From Cyclobacteriaceae bacterium (GTDB lineage: Bacteria > Bacteroidota > Bacteroidia > Cytophagales > Cyclobacteriaceae): a stretch of DNA of 63,396 bases. The stretch lies in NCBI GenBank assembly GCA_020832305.1, contig JAFIEV010000078.1, positions 1 to 63,396 on the forward strand, written 5' to 3'. Below are positions 27,347-34,189 of the stretch, one piece after another (the stretch's first letter is position 1; every line of letters begins with the position of its first letter). A program made the position numbers and the translations under genes. Below the pieces are notes generated by a model that saw only the letters and a program-made list of their open reading frames with translations, made no database searches and was not told the DNA's origin.

Positions 27347-27438
27347 GATAATTATTGTTTGTTGTTCGTGATAATTGTTTTAAGTATGCGTTGAATAATT
27401 GTTGTTCTTGTTATTAAGATGATGTATACGCTTTTTGT

Positions 27439-27897
27439 TTAACTTTTTCGCTCCCTGAGCTTATCGAGAAAGTCACTGAGCAACAAGGCTTCAGTTTCAG
27501 TGAGTCCTATACTGAATTTGTGAACGTCGTTAACTTCAGGATTTATTTTCCCGAGTAACTCAATTCCTTTGTGGGTTATCAATATATCTACCTGGCGCCT
27601 GTCTTCAGGGCACTCCTTTCTTTCGACCAGGCCAGATGCAACCAACTTATCTACCAGTCTTGAAGTGTTGGAGTCTTTATCCAGCATTCGTTCTTTAATG
27701 TTAAGCAAAGTACAAGGGTTTGGATGTTGACCTTTGAGTATTCTTAGCACATTGAATTGCTGGGCCGAGATGCCGAATTTTTTAAATACCGACAATTCTT
27801 TATTTTTCAGCCAATTGGCAGTGAAATACAAATTCACAACCATTTTATGAAAGGGCGATGCGAAAGATTTCTGTCTGATTTCCTGCTCTATAGTCAT
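27439..27897 (-). CDS. MarR-family transcriptional regulator
   Basis: About 152 residues from the ATG at 27897 (MTIEQEIRQ); a longer in-frame start at 27936 is less likely. The winged helix-turn-helix region includes ISAQQFNVLRILKGQHPN, KERMLDKDSNTSRLVDKLVASGLVERKECPEDRRQVDILIT, matching MarR recognition helix and wing. It lies immediately upstream of the YceI-type gene and could regulate it, a pairing common in Bacteroidota. Confidence 0.9.
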   Translation of the reverse strand: MTIEQEIRQKSFASPFHKMVVNLYFTANWLKNKELSVFKKFGISAQQFNVLRILKGQHPNPCTLLNIKERMLDKDSNTSRLVDKLVASGLVERKECPEDRRQVDILITHKGIELLGKINPEVNDVHKFSIGLTETEALLLSDFLDKLRERKS

Positions 27898-28127
27898 TGC
27901 GCTCAATTTATGTATTAACATTAGATGTACCAACAATGTTTTGTTGTTTGAAAATATTTTTAATTGTAATGGGCATATTTTCCGGCACTTTATTTAAGGG
28001 GTGATGAAAATGTCTTATTATTTCTATTTATTTTGATAACCTTAATTTACATTATAGATTCTATTTTTTCAGCATAGCTTAAGCGCGGGGCTTGTATTTT
28101 GTAGTTTCTGTGAATGTTTTAATAGAA

Positions 28128-28156
28128 AAAGCCTGAACATTTTCTATGTCAGGCTT
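28128..28156 (-). terminator. Terminator of the alkaline phosphatase gene
   Basis: AAAGCCTGA-A-CAT pairs with ATGTCAGGCTTT (one bulged base) around a TTTCT loop, and the minus strand continues into a short T run. It is 74 bases beyond the alkaline phosphatase stop. The remaining bases of the 27898-28229 gap show nothing else recognisable. Confidence 0.7.
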
Positions 28157-28229
28157 TATAAAGTCTATTTACAGCTGGAAGTATTATAAAAATGCAATTT
28201 GCATTAGCACATTTTTATAGGTTTAGGTA

Positions 28230-29627
28230 TTAAGAGATTTGTACAGCACAGGCATCAAGCATGAAGTTGTGCAATTCATAATTTCGAATAAGTGCGGGTA
28301 GTTTTTCACTGCCCGGCCCATACATACCGAGCTCCACATAGTCTCCCGAATGACCGGTTCCTGCCCAGCCTATGCCTATATAATTGTTCATTGCCTGTCC
28401 CATTGCAGCGCCCAGTGATTTCATTCTTTGGTTGAGTGGTGCATATTGTCTTGCTGCGGCGCTGAGCAATACAGCTGCTTCATTTTTATCAATAACAATG
28501 CCTCCGGAGGCTTCTTCGATACGTTCGATAAGTTGTGCCGGGGTAGCATTGGCCTGTAATCCATTTGCGATCCATTCGTTTGAATGTCTGAAATTAAACA
28601 GTTTATCAAATTGATCTGCTGCACCAAACAAGCCTGGATTTGCATTGCCATGGTCGGTGGTGACGATTACGAGGGTTTCTCCATTGCTTTCGGCAAAATC
28701 AAGGGCAACGCCCACTGCGTCATCGAAGGCCATTTGGTCATAGAGAAGTGCGGCGGCATCATTGCCGTGAGCTGCCCAGTCAACTTTTCCACCTTCTACC
28801 TGCATAACAAAACCTTTTGGGTTTTTTGAAAGCTTTTTGATAGCAGCCGAAGTCATTTCAGCCAGGGTAGGTACTTTTTGAAGCAGTTCATTGTCATTAA
28901 TATGGTCAACGGTAAATGGCACACCACCTTCACTAAAAACGCCAAGCAGTGGTTTGTCATCGTTGATCAGGTTATCCAGGCTGGCTTTGTCCTGAGCCAC
29001 TGAAAATCCATTTTCTGTAAATTCCGCAAATAAATTGCGATTGTCGCTTCTTTTTTCGGGGTTAAAAAGTTCTTCACCACCACCCATCATTACATCAAAT
29101 CTTAGTTTGAGGTATTCAAGGGCAATGTCGGCCATATCACCCCGGCTAGCCATATTTACGCAAAAACCAGCGGGAGTTGCGTGAGCTATTTGTACGGTTG
29201 TAACGCAGCCTACGGATTTTCCTGCTTCTTTAAACTTCTGTAATATAGGTTTGTGTTGTTCACCATTAGGTCCAACATTCAAAGCTCCATTATTCACTCT
29301 TTTACCTCCTCCCCAGGAGGAGCTTGCTGCGGCAGAATCGGTTACAAGCGCATTGGCAGAAGCGGTATCCATTAAGCCTCTGACCATTTTATTTTCCTCA
29401 TAGGAACCCATCCAACTTGATTTTCTGCCGAGTTTCCGGTTGATCAGCAGATCGCCCATGTTAAGGGTGCCCGAACTCATACCATCGCTAACAAGGAAAA
29501 TAATGTTTTTGGCCGTTTTTGGGCTGCTTACTTTGTCCCCGGCATTGCAACCTCCAAGAATTGCCGGTGTCATGCCCAACCCGACAGATGTCAAAACACC
29601 GTTTCTAAAAAAATCTCTTCTTTTCAT
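28230..29627 (-). CDS. Alkaline phosphatase lipoprotein
   Basis: 465-residue alkaline phosphatase of the PhoA/Pfam alkaline phosphatase superfamily. The N-terminus has a twin-arginine-like KRRDFF followed by a hydrophobic stretch ending LGGCN, so it may be a Tat-exported lipoprotein (Cys27). NIIFLVSDGMS provides a metal-binding Asp. VTDSAAAS contains the nucleophilic Ser. VEGGKVDWAAHGNDA, VTTDHGN and GTGHSGD carry further metal ligands. It releases phosphate from monoesters outside the cytoplasm. It stands alone with its own terminator. Confidence 0.92.
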   Translation of the reverse strand: MKRRDFFRNGVLTSVGLGMTPAILGGCNAGDKVSSPKTAKNIIFLVSDGMSSGTLNMGDLLINRKLGRKSSWMGSYEENKMVRGLMDTASANALVTDSAAASSSWGGGKRVNNGALNVGPNGEQHKPILQKFKEAGKSVGCVTTVQIAHATPAGFCVNMASRGDMADIALEYLKLRFDVMMGGGEELFNPEKRSDNRNLFAEFTENGFSVAQDKASLDNLINDDKPLLGVFSEGGVPFTVDHINDNELLQKVPTLAEMTSAAIKKLSKNPKGFVMQVEGGKVDWAAHGNDAAALLYDQMAFDDAVGVALDFAESNGETLVIVTTDHGNANPGLFGAADQFDKLFNFRHSNEWIANGLQANATPAQLIERIEEASGGIVIDKNEAAVLLSAAARQYAPLNQRMKSLGAAMGQAMNNYIGIGWAGTGHSGDYVELGMYGPGSEKLPALIRNYELHNFMLDACAVQIS

Positions 29628-30014
29628 TTTTTATCTATTATTGATTATTTGAAGTCACAGACGATTAATGGCTTTTTGAACAATGCCTTTATATAACTAA
29701 CTTATTTCACAAAAGAAAATACTACCCAATTGCAAAGAAAAAAGGCATCGGTCGTACCACAAAATTTATTTGGTATATTTATTTTATATTTCAATTAAGG
29801 TATATCATCATTCTAAGCTATACACTATTTTGAAGAAACAGAACCTTCCGATTTTTAAAAGTACAATAAATGAACATTTTTAAAGCGCTCAAATGGCTAT
29901 TTCAATATATTTTGGTGTATTATTCTGAAGAAAGCTTAATCATTACTTGTCACTACACTGTCAGGCATAAAAAATTAAAGGTCGTCATTTTTTACCCAAA
30001 CACAGGGGATATTT
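29628..30014. other. AT-rich intergenic region without a recognisable gene
   Basis: This stretch separates the alkaline phosphatase gene from the broken sialidase-like gene. It is AT rich. A 62-codon frame beginning at 29870 has no signal, motif or coding pattern and ends inside the pseudogene, so I do not count it. I see nothing else here. Confidence 0.5.
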
Positions 30015-30454
30015 TTTTCACTGTTAATAATAAGTTTTTCGTTTATTGTTTCTTGTAGCAGCAAACAGGATCAAGAGCAGGATAAATCAATTGATTATGT
30101 CGTTGTTTCAGCAGAGGAAGGCAGATTCAGGGCCTGGCCGGCCAATAATGGCATGTGGAACTGGGATAATGGTAAAGAAATACTGGTTTTTTCACCGATG
30201 GCAAAAGGGTTCAGGAGGGCTTTCATTACATTCAGGAGCCTTATTTCAGTAAGCTTGCCAGGAGTAGCGATGGAGGAAAAACATGGAGTGAAGAAACGGT
30301 AATACGTGACAATCCATGGAGCGAAGAGGCAATAAGCCATTACAATCCATTTACCTATGATATGGGATGCCCACAGTTTTTGTAAAATTCTGATGGCAAT
30401 ATCGTGGCCATCTATTATTTGGCAAGGGAAGAAAGACCACATTCTTATATCTAA
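30015..30454 (+). pseudogene. Broken sialidase/BNR-repeat-like lipoprotein
   Basis: Reading across one frameshift recovers a plausible protein. The first frame has a lipobox-like IVSC-SS at 30045-30062 and continues to about MAKG. A one-base loss in the G run near 30207-30209 shifts the frame, after which QEGFHYIQEPYFSK and the Asp-box SSDGGKTW (30263-30286) follow. TAA at 30383-30385 interrupts it where CAA would give FLQNSDGNIVAIYY. Remaining sequence ends at 30454, only about 145 codons, much shorter than a sialidase. No good start codon is left. The family assignment rests on the Asp-box and the surrounding pattern. Confidence 0.65.
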
Positions 30455-30511
30455 GCTGCTATCTGGAAACCCTGAGCTTAGATGGAGCGTGATGTATGAT
30501 AAGTGTTTAGA

Positions 30512-30567
30512 TGTTAAGTGTTAAGTGTTAAATGTTAAGCGTTAAATGTTAAGTGTTAAATGTTAAG
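30512..30567. repeat. Tandem heptamer array, TGTTAAR x8
   Basis: Eight consecutive seven-base units of the form TGTTAAG or TGTTAAA, one with C in place of the first T. It is non-coding and lies just before the repeats around the RAYT gene. Confidence 0.85.
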
Positions 30568-30600
30568 TTCTGCAAAGTACACAACGCTACGAGCTACGAA

Positions 30601-30683
30601 TTCTGAGTACTGATTTAGAATAATTCAACTTTTCCAAAGTTTTAGAACTTTGGAAAAGTTAGCTATCTGCTATTTTGTTATCT
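30601..30683 (+). repeat. Upstream copy of the direct repeat bracketing the RAYT gene
   Basis: This copy matches 31624-31706. The first roughly 60 bases are identical and contain a RAYT-type palindrome; after a small divergence the match resumes. In the downstream copy the first part codes for the last residues of the RAYT protein, so this copy may be the left-over 3-prime end of another element. Confidence 0.75.
30627..30660. repeat. REP-like palindrome, copy 1
   Basis: Perfect 15-base arms, AACTTTTCCAAAGTT and its complement, surround a TTAG loop. The same palindrome recurs at 30930, 31257 and 31651, all within 1.1 kb around and inside a RAYT gene. Confidence 0.85.
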
Positions 30684-30706
30684 GTCGGAGAAAACTCCAA
30701 CGACAG
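30682..30706. repeat. Small hairpin repeat
   Basis: CTGTCG and CGACAG arms enclose GAG-AAAA-CTC, giving a two-part hairpin. Similar short palindromes occur between genes in related bacteria; no function is evident. Confidence 0.5.
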
Positions 30707-30794
30707 GGTGGGTAGTAATTAACTGTATTGCTGGAACTTATCACCCCACTCCGAACTCTGAGCTTATTCAACCCACGCCTTCTGTACCCTTCCC

Positions 30795-30820
30795 CTTGTT
30801 GGTGTTTTTTCACCAACAAG
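30795..30820. repeat. Perfect ten-base hairpin with T6 loop
   Basis: CTTGTTGGTG (30795-30804) and CACCAACAAG (30811-30820) pair perfectly around TTTTTT. It has no flanking gene to terminate, so it is probably another dispersed palindrome. Confidence 0.6.
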
Positions 30821-30929
30821 CACAGATACCTCTATGGACCTTTTCTCCGGGTGGCTTACTAAAAATAAGTTCCTTGTGGCAAATTATTTCGGTAGTAGAT
30901 CTTATATAGTCCAAAAACAGCAAATAAGC

Positions 30930-30960
30930 ACTTTTCCAAAGTTTGGAACTTTGGAAAAGT
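30930..30960. repeat. REP-like palindrome, copy 2
   Basis: Fourteen-base arms ACTTTTCCAAAGTT with a TGG loop. It has the same core as copies 1, 3 and 4 and lies 67 bases before the RAYT start codon. Confidence 0.85.
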
Positions 30961-31026
30961 TAGCTGAGGTTATTATTTTAAACCAATTTTTAAAATAGAA
31001 GTATAGTAAAATACTAACATCAGATA

Positions 31027-31647
31027 ATGGAGGCTGGCCAAACCTATCATATTTATAACCATGCAATAGGCAAAGAGCTATTGTTTAAGGAAAGTGAAAA
31101 TTATCGTTTTTTTCTACAGCAATACGAAAAACACCTGTCTCCTATAGTCGAAACATTTGCTTATTGCCTGATGCCGAACCATTTTCATTTTCTTGTGAAG
31201 ATCGGTGATGGTAAAAAACTGGAAAATTATCCTGTTTACAAAAAGACCTTCGACAGAACTTTTCCAAAGTTTGGAACTTTGGAAAAGTTTCAAAGCTACT
31301 TTATAAGCAAGCAGTTTTCAAACTTATTCAGTTCATATACACAGGCATATAATAAAAAATATAAACGAAAAGGTAGTCTGTTTTTAAAAAATTTCAAGCG
31401 AAATTCTATAGAATCAGATACTCGATGGCAGGAAACTTTTCTTTACATACTCCTTAATCCTGTAAAACATGGTTTTGTTGAATCGCAAGAACAATGGAAA
31501 TGGTCCAGTTGGAATAAATATTATTCTCAGCAAAGCCCTTCCGAGGTCAGAATAAGTACATACAGGGAGTATTTTGAAGATCTGGAGCATTTGAATTTTA
31601 TTATTCAAACCAAAAGAGACTTGATTCTGAGTACTGATTTAGAATAA
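31027..31647 (+). CDS. REP-associated tyrosine transposase (RAYT)
   Basis: 206-residue member of the IS200/IS605-type Y1 transposase superfamily, RAYT branch. The HUH motif is H52-F-H54 in CLMPNHFHFLVK, and the likely catalytic Tyr is Tyr140 in LYILLNPVKHGF. These enzymes act on single-stranded DNA and are linked to spread of REP palindromes. Palindromes flank the gene at 30627, 30930 and 31651, and a 33-base copy lies inside the gene at 31257-31289, encoding about residues 78-88 (TFPKFGTLEKF). The last codons lie within an 80-base sequence repeated upstream. The reading frame is open, so it may be active. Confidence 0.88.
   Translation: MEAGQTYHIYNHAIGKELLFKESENYRFFLQQYEKHLSPIVETFAYCLMPNHFHFLVKIGDGKKLENYPVYKKTFDRTFPKFGTLEKFQSYFISKQFSNLFSSYTQAYNKKYKRKGSLFLKNFKRNSIESDTRWQETFLYILLNPVKHGFVESQEQWKWSSWNKYYSQQSPSEVRISTYREYFEDLEHLNFIIQTKRDLILSTDLE
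31257..31289. repeat. REP-like palindrome, copy 3, inside the RAYT coding region
   Basis: Perfect 15-base arms around TGG, 33 bases in total, an exact multiple of three that keeps the reading frame open. It encodes about residues 78-88 of the transposase. Confidence 0.85.
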
Positions 31648-31706
31648 TTCAACTTTTCCAAAGTTTTAGAACTTTGGAAAAGTAATCTATCTGCTATTTT
31701 GTTATC
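31624..31706 (+). repeat. Downstream copy of the direct repeat bracketing the RAYT gene
   Basis: It begins within the last codons of the RAYT gene and repeats 30601-30683. It includes palindrome copy 4 and the shared CTATCTGCTATTTTGTTATC segment. Confidence 0.75.
31651..31683. repeat. REP-like palindrome, copy 4
   Basis: The same palindrome as copy 1 with a TTAG loop, starting four bases after the RAYT stop codon. It might also act as a terminator hairpin, but no T run follows. Confidence 0.85.
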
Positions 31707-31739
31707 AACTCCTTGGATTGATTAACCGGAATCGAAGCC

Positions 31740-31960
31740 AAAGGCCAAAAGGCAAGCCTTTCAAATTCAACCCCTATTTACCCAATGGCCACAATTACCA
31801 AAGTCCGCGTTTAAGCATTTACCTGCCCGGAAATGGAGGTCTATTAACGGCAGTAGCTATGATGGCACAGGGATGGGATGGCGCTCCGGACCGCATCCTG
31901 GTTTTCCTCAAGATGGAAAATGGAAGGTAAAGTATGAAAACCTGAGCATAGGTATTTGAT
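31740..31960 (+). pseudogene. Unidentified coding remnant
   Basis: One frame reads about 65 codons with protein-like composition, including SSYDGTGMGWRSGPHPGFPQ and ending NLSIGI at a stop near 31958. It has no start, and an overlapping frame is also open, so the coding frame is uncertain. It may be the tail of a gene lost before the first SusC/D locus. I cannot assign a family. The rest of 31707-32071 shows no gene. Confidence 0.25.
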
Positions 31961-32071
31961 ATCCTAAAGAATTAAAAAAAAATAGAATGTCAATTCAATT
32001 CATTTCATTGGAAAAAATAAATATATGCTATACCTTGGAAATCAATTGACCTCTAGCATTGGATTTTATAA

Positions 32072-32740
32072 ATGGACTACCACCTATCTCCGGACAAAAG
32101 TAACAGCGAGGAACAATCAACTTATCCTCAGCTTTCACTTAATCAGAGTGAGGAAAAGGTTTGGCAGGATTTTACCAGAGGAAGTAATACAGCACTGTCT
32201 TTTATTTATCGTAAATATGCAGACAGTCTTTTTAATTATGGGATGCAATTTGCTGATGAGGATGCTGTTTATGATGCCATTCAGGATTTATTTTACGATT
32301 TAATCCGCAACCGGCATAAGCTGGGAGAAGCCAAAAATATAAAATCTTATCTGTACGCAAGTCTCAGGCGTAAAATCCTGAAATCTCGAATTAAACACAA
32401 AAACGAACTTTCTCAATCCACGGTCGAGGACAAGATGGCCTTTAAAATGGCGGTATCGCATGAAGATCCCTTGCCGCTTTTGAATGTAAATACTGAGGAT
32501 CTGCAATTACTCCAGAAAGCCTGTAATCAGCTTCCTGAAAAGCAGCGTGAAGCTATTATACTACATTTTTATGAAAAAATGCCATATGAGGAGCTTGCCA
32601 GAATTCTGAAGGTAGGCAAAGTAAAATCAGCAAGGGCATTGGTCTACAGAGCGGTAGAAAATCTCCGAACCATGCTTGATGGTCATAGAGACGAGCTGAT
32701 TATTGTGTTGATAGGATTTTTTAGCTTCCGCCAATTCTGA
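32072..32740 (+). CDS. ECF-type RNA polymerase sigma factor (locus 1)
   Basis: 222-residue sigma-70 family factor of the Bacteroidota extracytoplasmic type. Region 2 is seen in YRKYADSLFNYGMQFADEDAVYDAIQDLFYDL, and region 4 in LPEKQREAIILHFYEKMPYEELARILKVGKVKSARALVYRAVENLR. It should direct transcription of the following susC/susD genes when released by the FecR-type partner encoded 218 bases downstream. A TACCTTGG with TTG 20 bases before it, just upstream, resembles a housekeeping promoter. Confidence 0.9.
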   Translation: MDYHLSPDKSNSEEQSTYPQLSLNQSEEKVWQDFTRGSNTALSFIYRKYADSLFNYGMQFADEDAVYDAIQDLFYDLIRNRHKLGEAKNIKSYLYASLRRKILKSRIKHKNELSQSTVEDKMAFKMAVSHEDPLPLLNVNTEDLQLLQKACNQLPEKQREAIILHFYEKMPYEELARILKVGKVKSARALVYRAVENLRTMLDGHRDELIIVLIGFFSFRQF

Positions 32741-32953
32741 TCCTTATAAAAATCAACACTTACATTGACATCTTTTTTGATTTTCATTATTGCTTGTCTT
32801 TAATATCAGATTTCAGCTACGTGAATTCTTTAGTTTTATCGGCAAGCCTTTGCCATAATATCATTAAAAATATTGCAATATAGGTGATAAAAAATTGCAT
32901 CGATTGATATCTTGATGTTGTTTTATCGAAACAAATAAAATTTTTCGAATATT

Positions 32954-32961
32954 TAATTTTG
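32954..32961 (+). promoter_or_regulatory. Possible -7 element before the first FecR gene
   Basis: TAATTTTG matches TAnnTTTG exactly. It lies about 50 bases upstream of the ATG at 33013 and overlaps a TTG that would otherwise be a possible start, which supports the downstream start. No clear -33 element is visible. Confidence 0.4.
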
Positions 32962-33012
32962 CCTATGGGCATTTTAAAATTTTCGTCTCTACTATATAAA
33001 GATTCGGAAATT

Positions 33013-34050
33013 ATGCGCTACGAAGATTATACGGCACTCGATTTTATACAGGATGATTTTTTCATTAAGTGGGTTTTGCATGAGGATGAGGAGGCCGGCT
33101 TATTCTGGAAAAAATGGATGGAAATTAATCCGCACAAGCGCGAAGAATTACTGGTAGCTAAGGAATTCATCAACCGGGTGAGCTATGAAAAACCACTAAG
33201 CATGCCTGAAAAGGATTTTACCAGAATTCATGAAAACCTTATACGGTTCAGTGATCAGCATGCCATCAGAGAACAGGGTCGTTGGAATATCAGGGTATCT
33301 GTCATTTCCTGGTCAGTTGCTGCCAGTGTATTGATTTTTGTTTTTTCAATGTTGATTTTCATTAAAAGAGAAAATACCCCCACGGCCGAGGTTGCCATTG
33401 AGATGCAAAGTATAATTACCCCTAAGGCAGGCAGGCGGCCAGTTAAGTTGCCGGATGGTACTATGGTCAAGTTAAATGGTAACAGTAAAATCAATTTTCC
33501 CAGAGAGTTTAAGTCAGATTACCGAGAGATATGGTTAGAAGGTGAGGCCTTCTTTGAGGTGGTTTCGGATTCTACCAAGCCTTTTATTATTCGTTCAGAA
33601 GACTTTACGGTAGAAGTTGTAGGCACCAGCTTTAATTATCGCGCCATAGGATCAGAGCATCAGAAAAAGGTAGCGGTTGTTTCGGGCAAAGTAAAGGTGA
33701 AATCACCGGGTCTGGAGCCATTATTACTTACTCCTGACTTGATGGCGGTCTACGATTCGAAAACCAAAGGATTGGTTGCGATGAAATTTGATGTAAAATC
33801 AGTAACGAGTTGGAAAGACGGCATTTTATACTTTAACCGTATGCCTTTACGTGCTGTTTTTAACCAACTGGAAAACTGGTATGATGTGCATATTGAAGTT
33901 TCACCGGAAATTTCATTAAAAGACATTTATTCGGGGGAGTACCAGAATGAAACTTTACAGAATGTGCTATACGGTATCGGATACACTTCCGGTTTTGATT
34001 ATTCGATCAATGGAAAACAGGTGACAATTTATAAAAATGGTAATGAATAA
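33013..34050 (+). CDS. FecR-family anti-sigma factor (locus 1)
   Basis: About 345 residues from the ATG at 33013, which has GGA nine bases upstream; a longer frame from TTG 32959 is less likely. A cytoplasmic anti-sigma part is followed by one membrane helix (VISWSVAASVLIFVFSMLIFI) and a periplasmic FecR domain with LPDGTMVKLNGNSKI, WLEGEAFFEV and VEVVGTSFN. It should hold the ECF factor until the SusC-type receptor signals. It lies between the sigma gene and susC. Confidence 0.92.
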   Translation: MRYEDYTALDFIQDDFFIKWVLHEDEEAGLFWKKWMEINPHKREELLVAKEFINRVSYEKPLSMPEKDFTRIHENLIRFSDQHAIREQGRWNIRVSVISWSVAASVLIFVFSMLIFIKRENTPTAEVAIEMQSIITPKAGRRPVKLPDGTMVKLNGNSKINFPREFKSDYREIWLEGEAFFEVVSDSTKPFIIRSEDFTVEVVGTSFNYRAIGSEHQKKVAVVSGKVKVKSPGLEPLLLTPDLMAVYDSKTKGLVAMKFDVKSVTSWKDGILYFNRMPLRAVFNQLENWYDVHIEVSPEISLKDIYSGEYQNETLQNVLYGIGYTSGFDYSINGKQVTIYKNGNE

Positions 34051-34083
34051 GTAAAAAGGGATATAGATCAATATTTATAAAAT

Positions 34084-34110
34084 TAGCCGGCTTTGTAGCA
34101 AAGCCGGCTA
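34084..34110 (+). promoter_or_regulatory. Hairpin between fecR and susC, locus 1
   Basis: A perfect 12-base stem, TAGCCGGCTTTG with CAAAGCCGGCTA around TAG, lies 34 bases after the FecR stop and 80 before the susC ATG. No T run follows. It may set messenger ends or limit read-through so that susC has its own promoter. A comparable hairpin occurs at the same place in locus 2. Confidence 0.6.
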
Positions 34111-34189
34111 AAATAAAGATTTCGGGAAATCCGGGACTCGTCCTCCCGGATACCCTATTGTTTAATTGTAGTACTAAACATTCAAATGT

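Larger units (their letters stand above)
30455..31026. other. Repeat-rich gene-free region upstream of the RAYT gene
   Basis: This stretch contains no gene. It carries a heptamer array (30512-30567), an 83-base segment repeated after the RAYT gene (30601-30683), two RAYT-type palindromes (30627-30660, 30930-30960), a hairpin at 30682-30706 and another at 30795-30820. Such density suggests a landing site for repeated elements. Confidence 0.7.

Noticed and set aside
29870-30058. 62-codon open frame before the sialidase-like remnant
   Set aside because: It has no signal, motif or coding pattern and it overlaps the lipoprotein-like frame of the pseudogene.
31718-31930. 70-codon open frame after the RAYT gene
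   Set aside because: Composition is not protein-like and another frame over the same bases looks more like a gene remnant, so neither is called intact.
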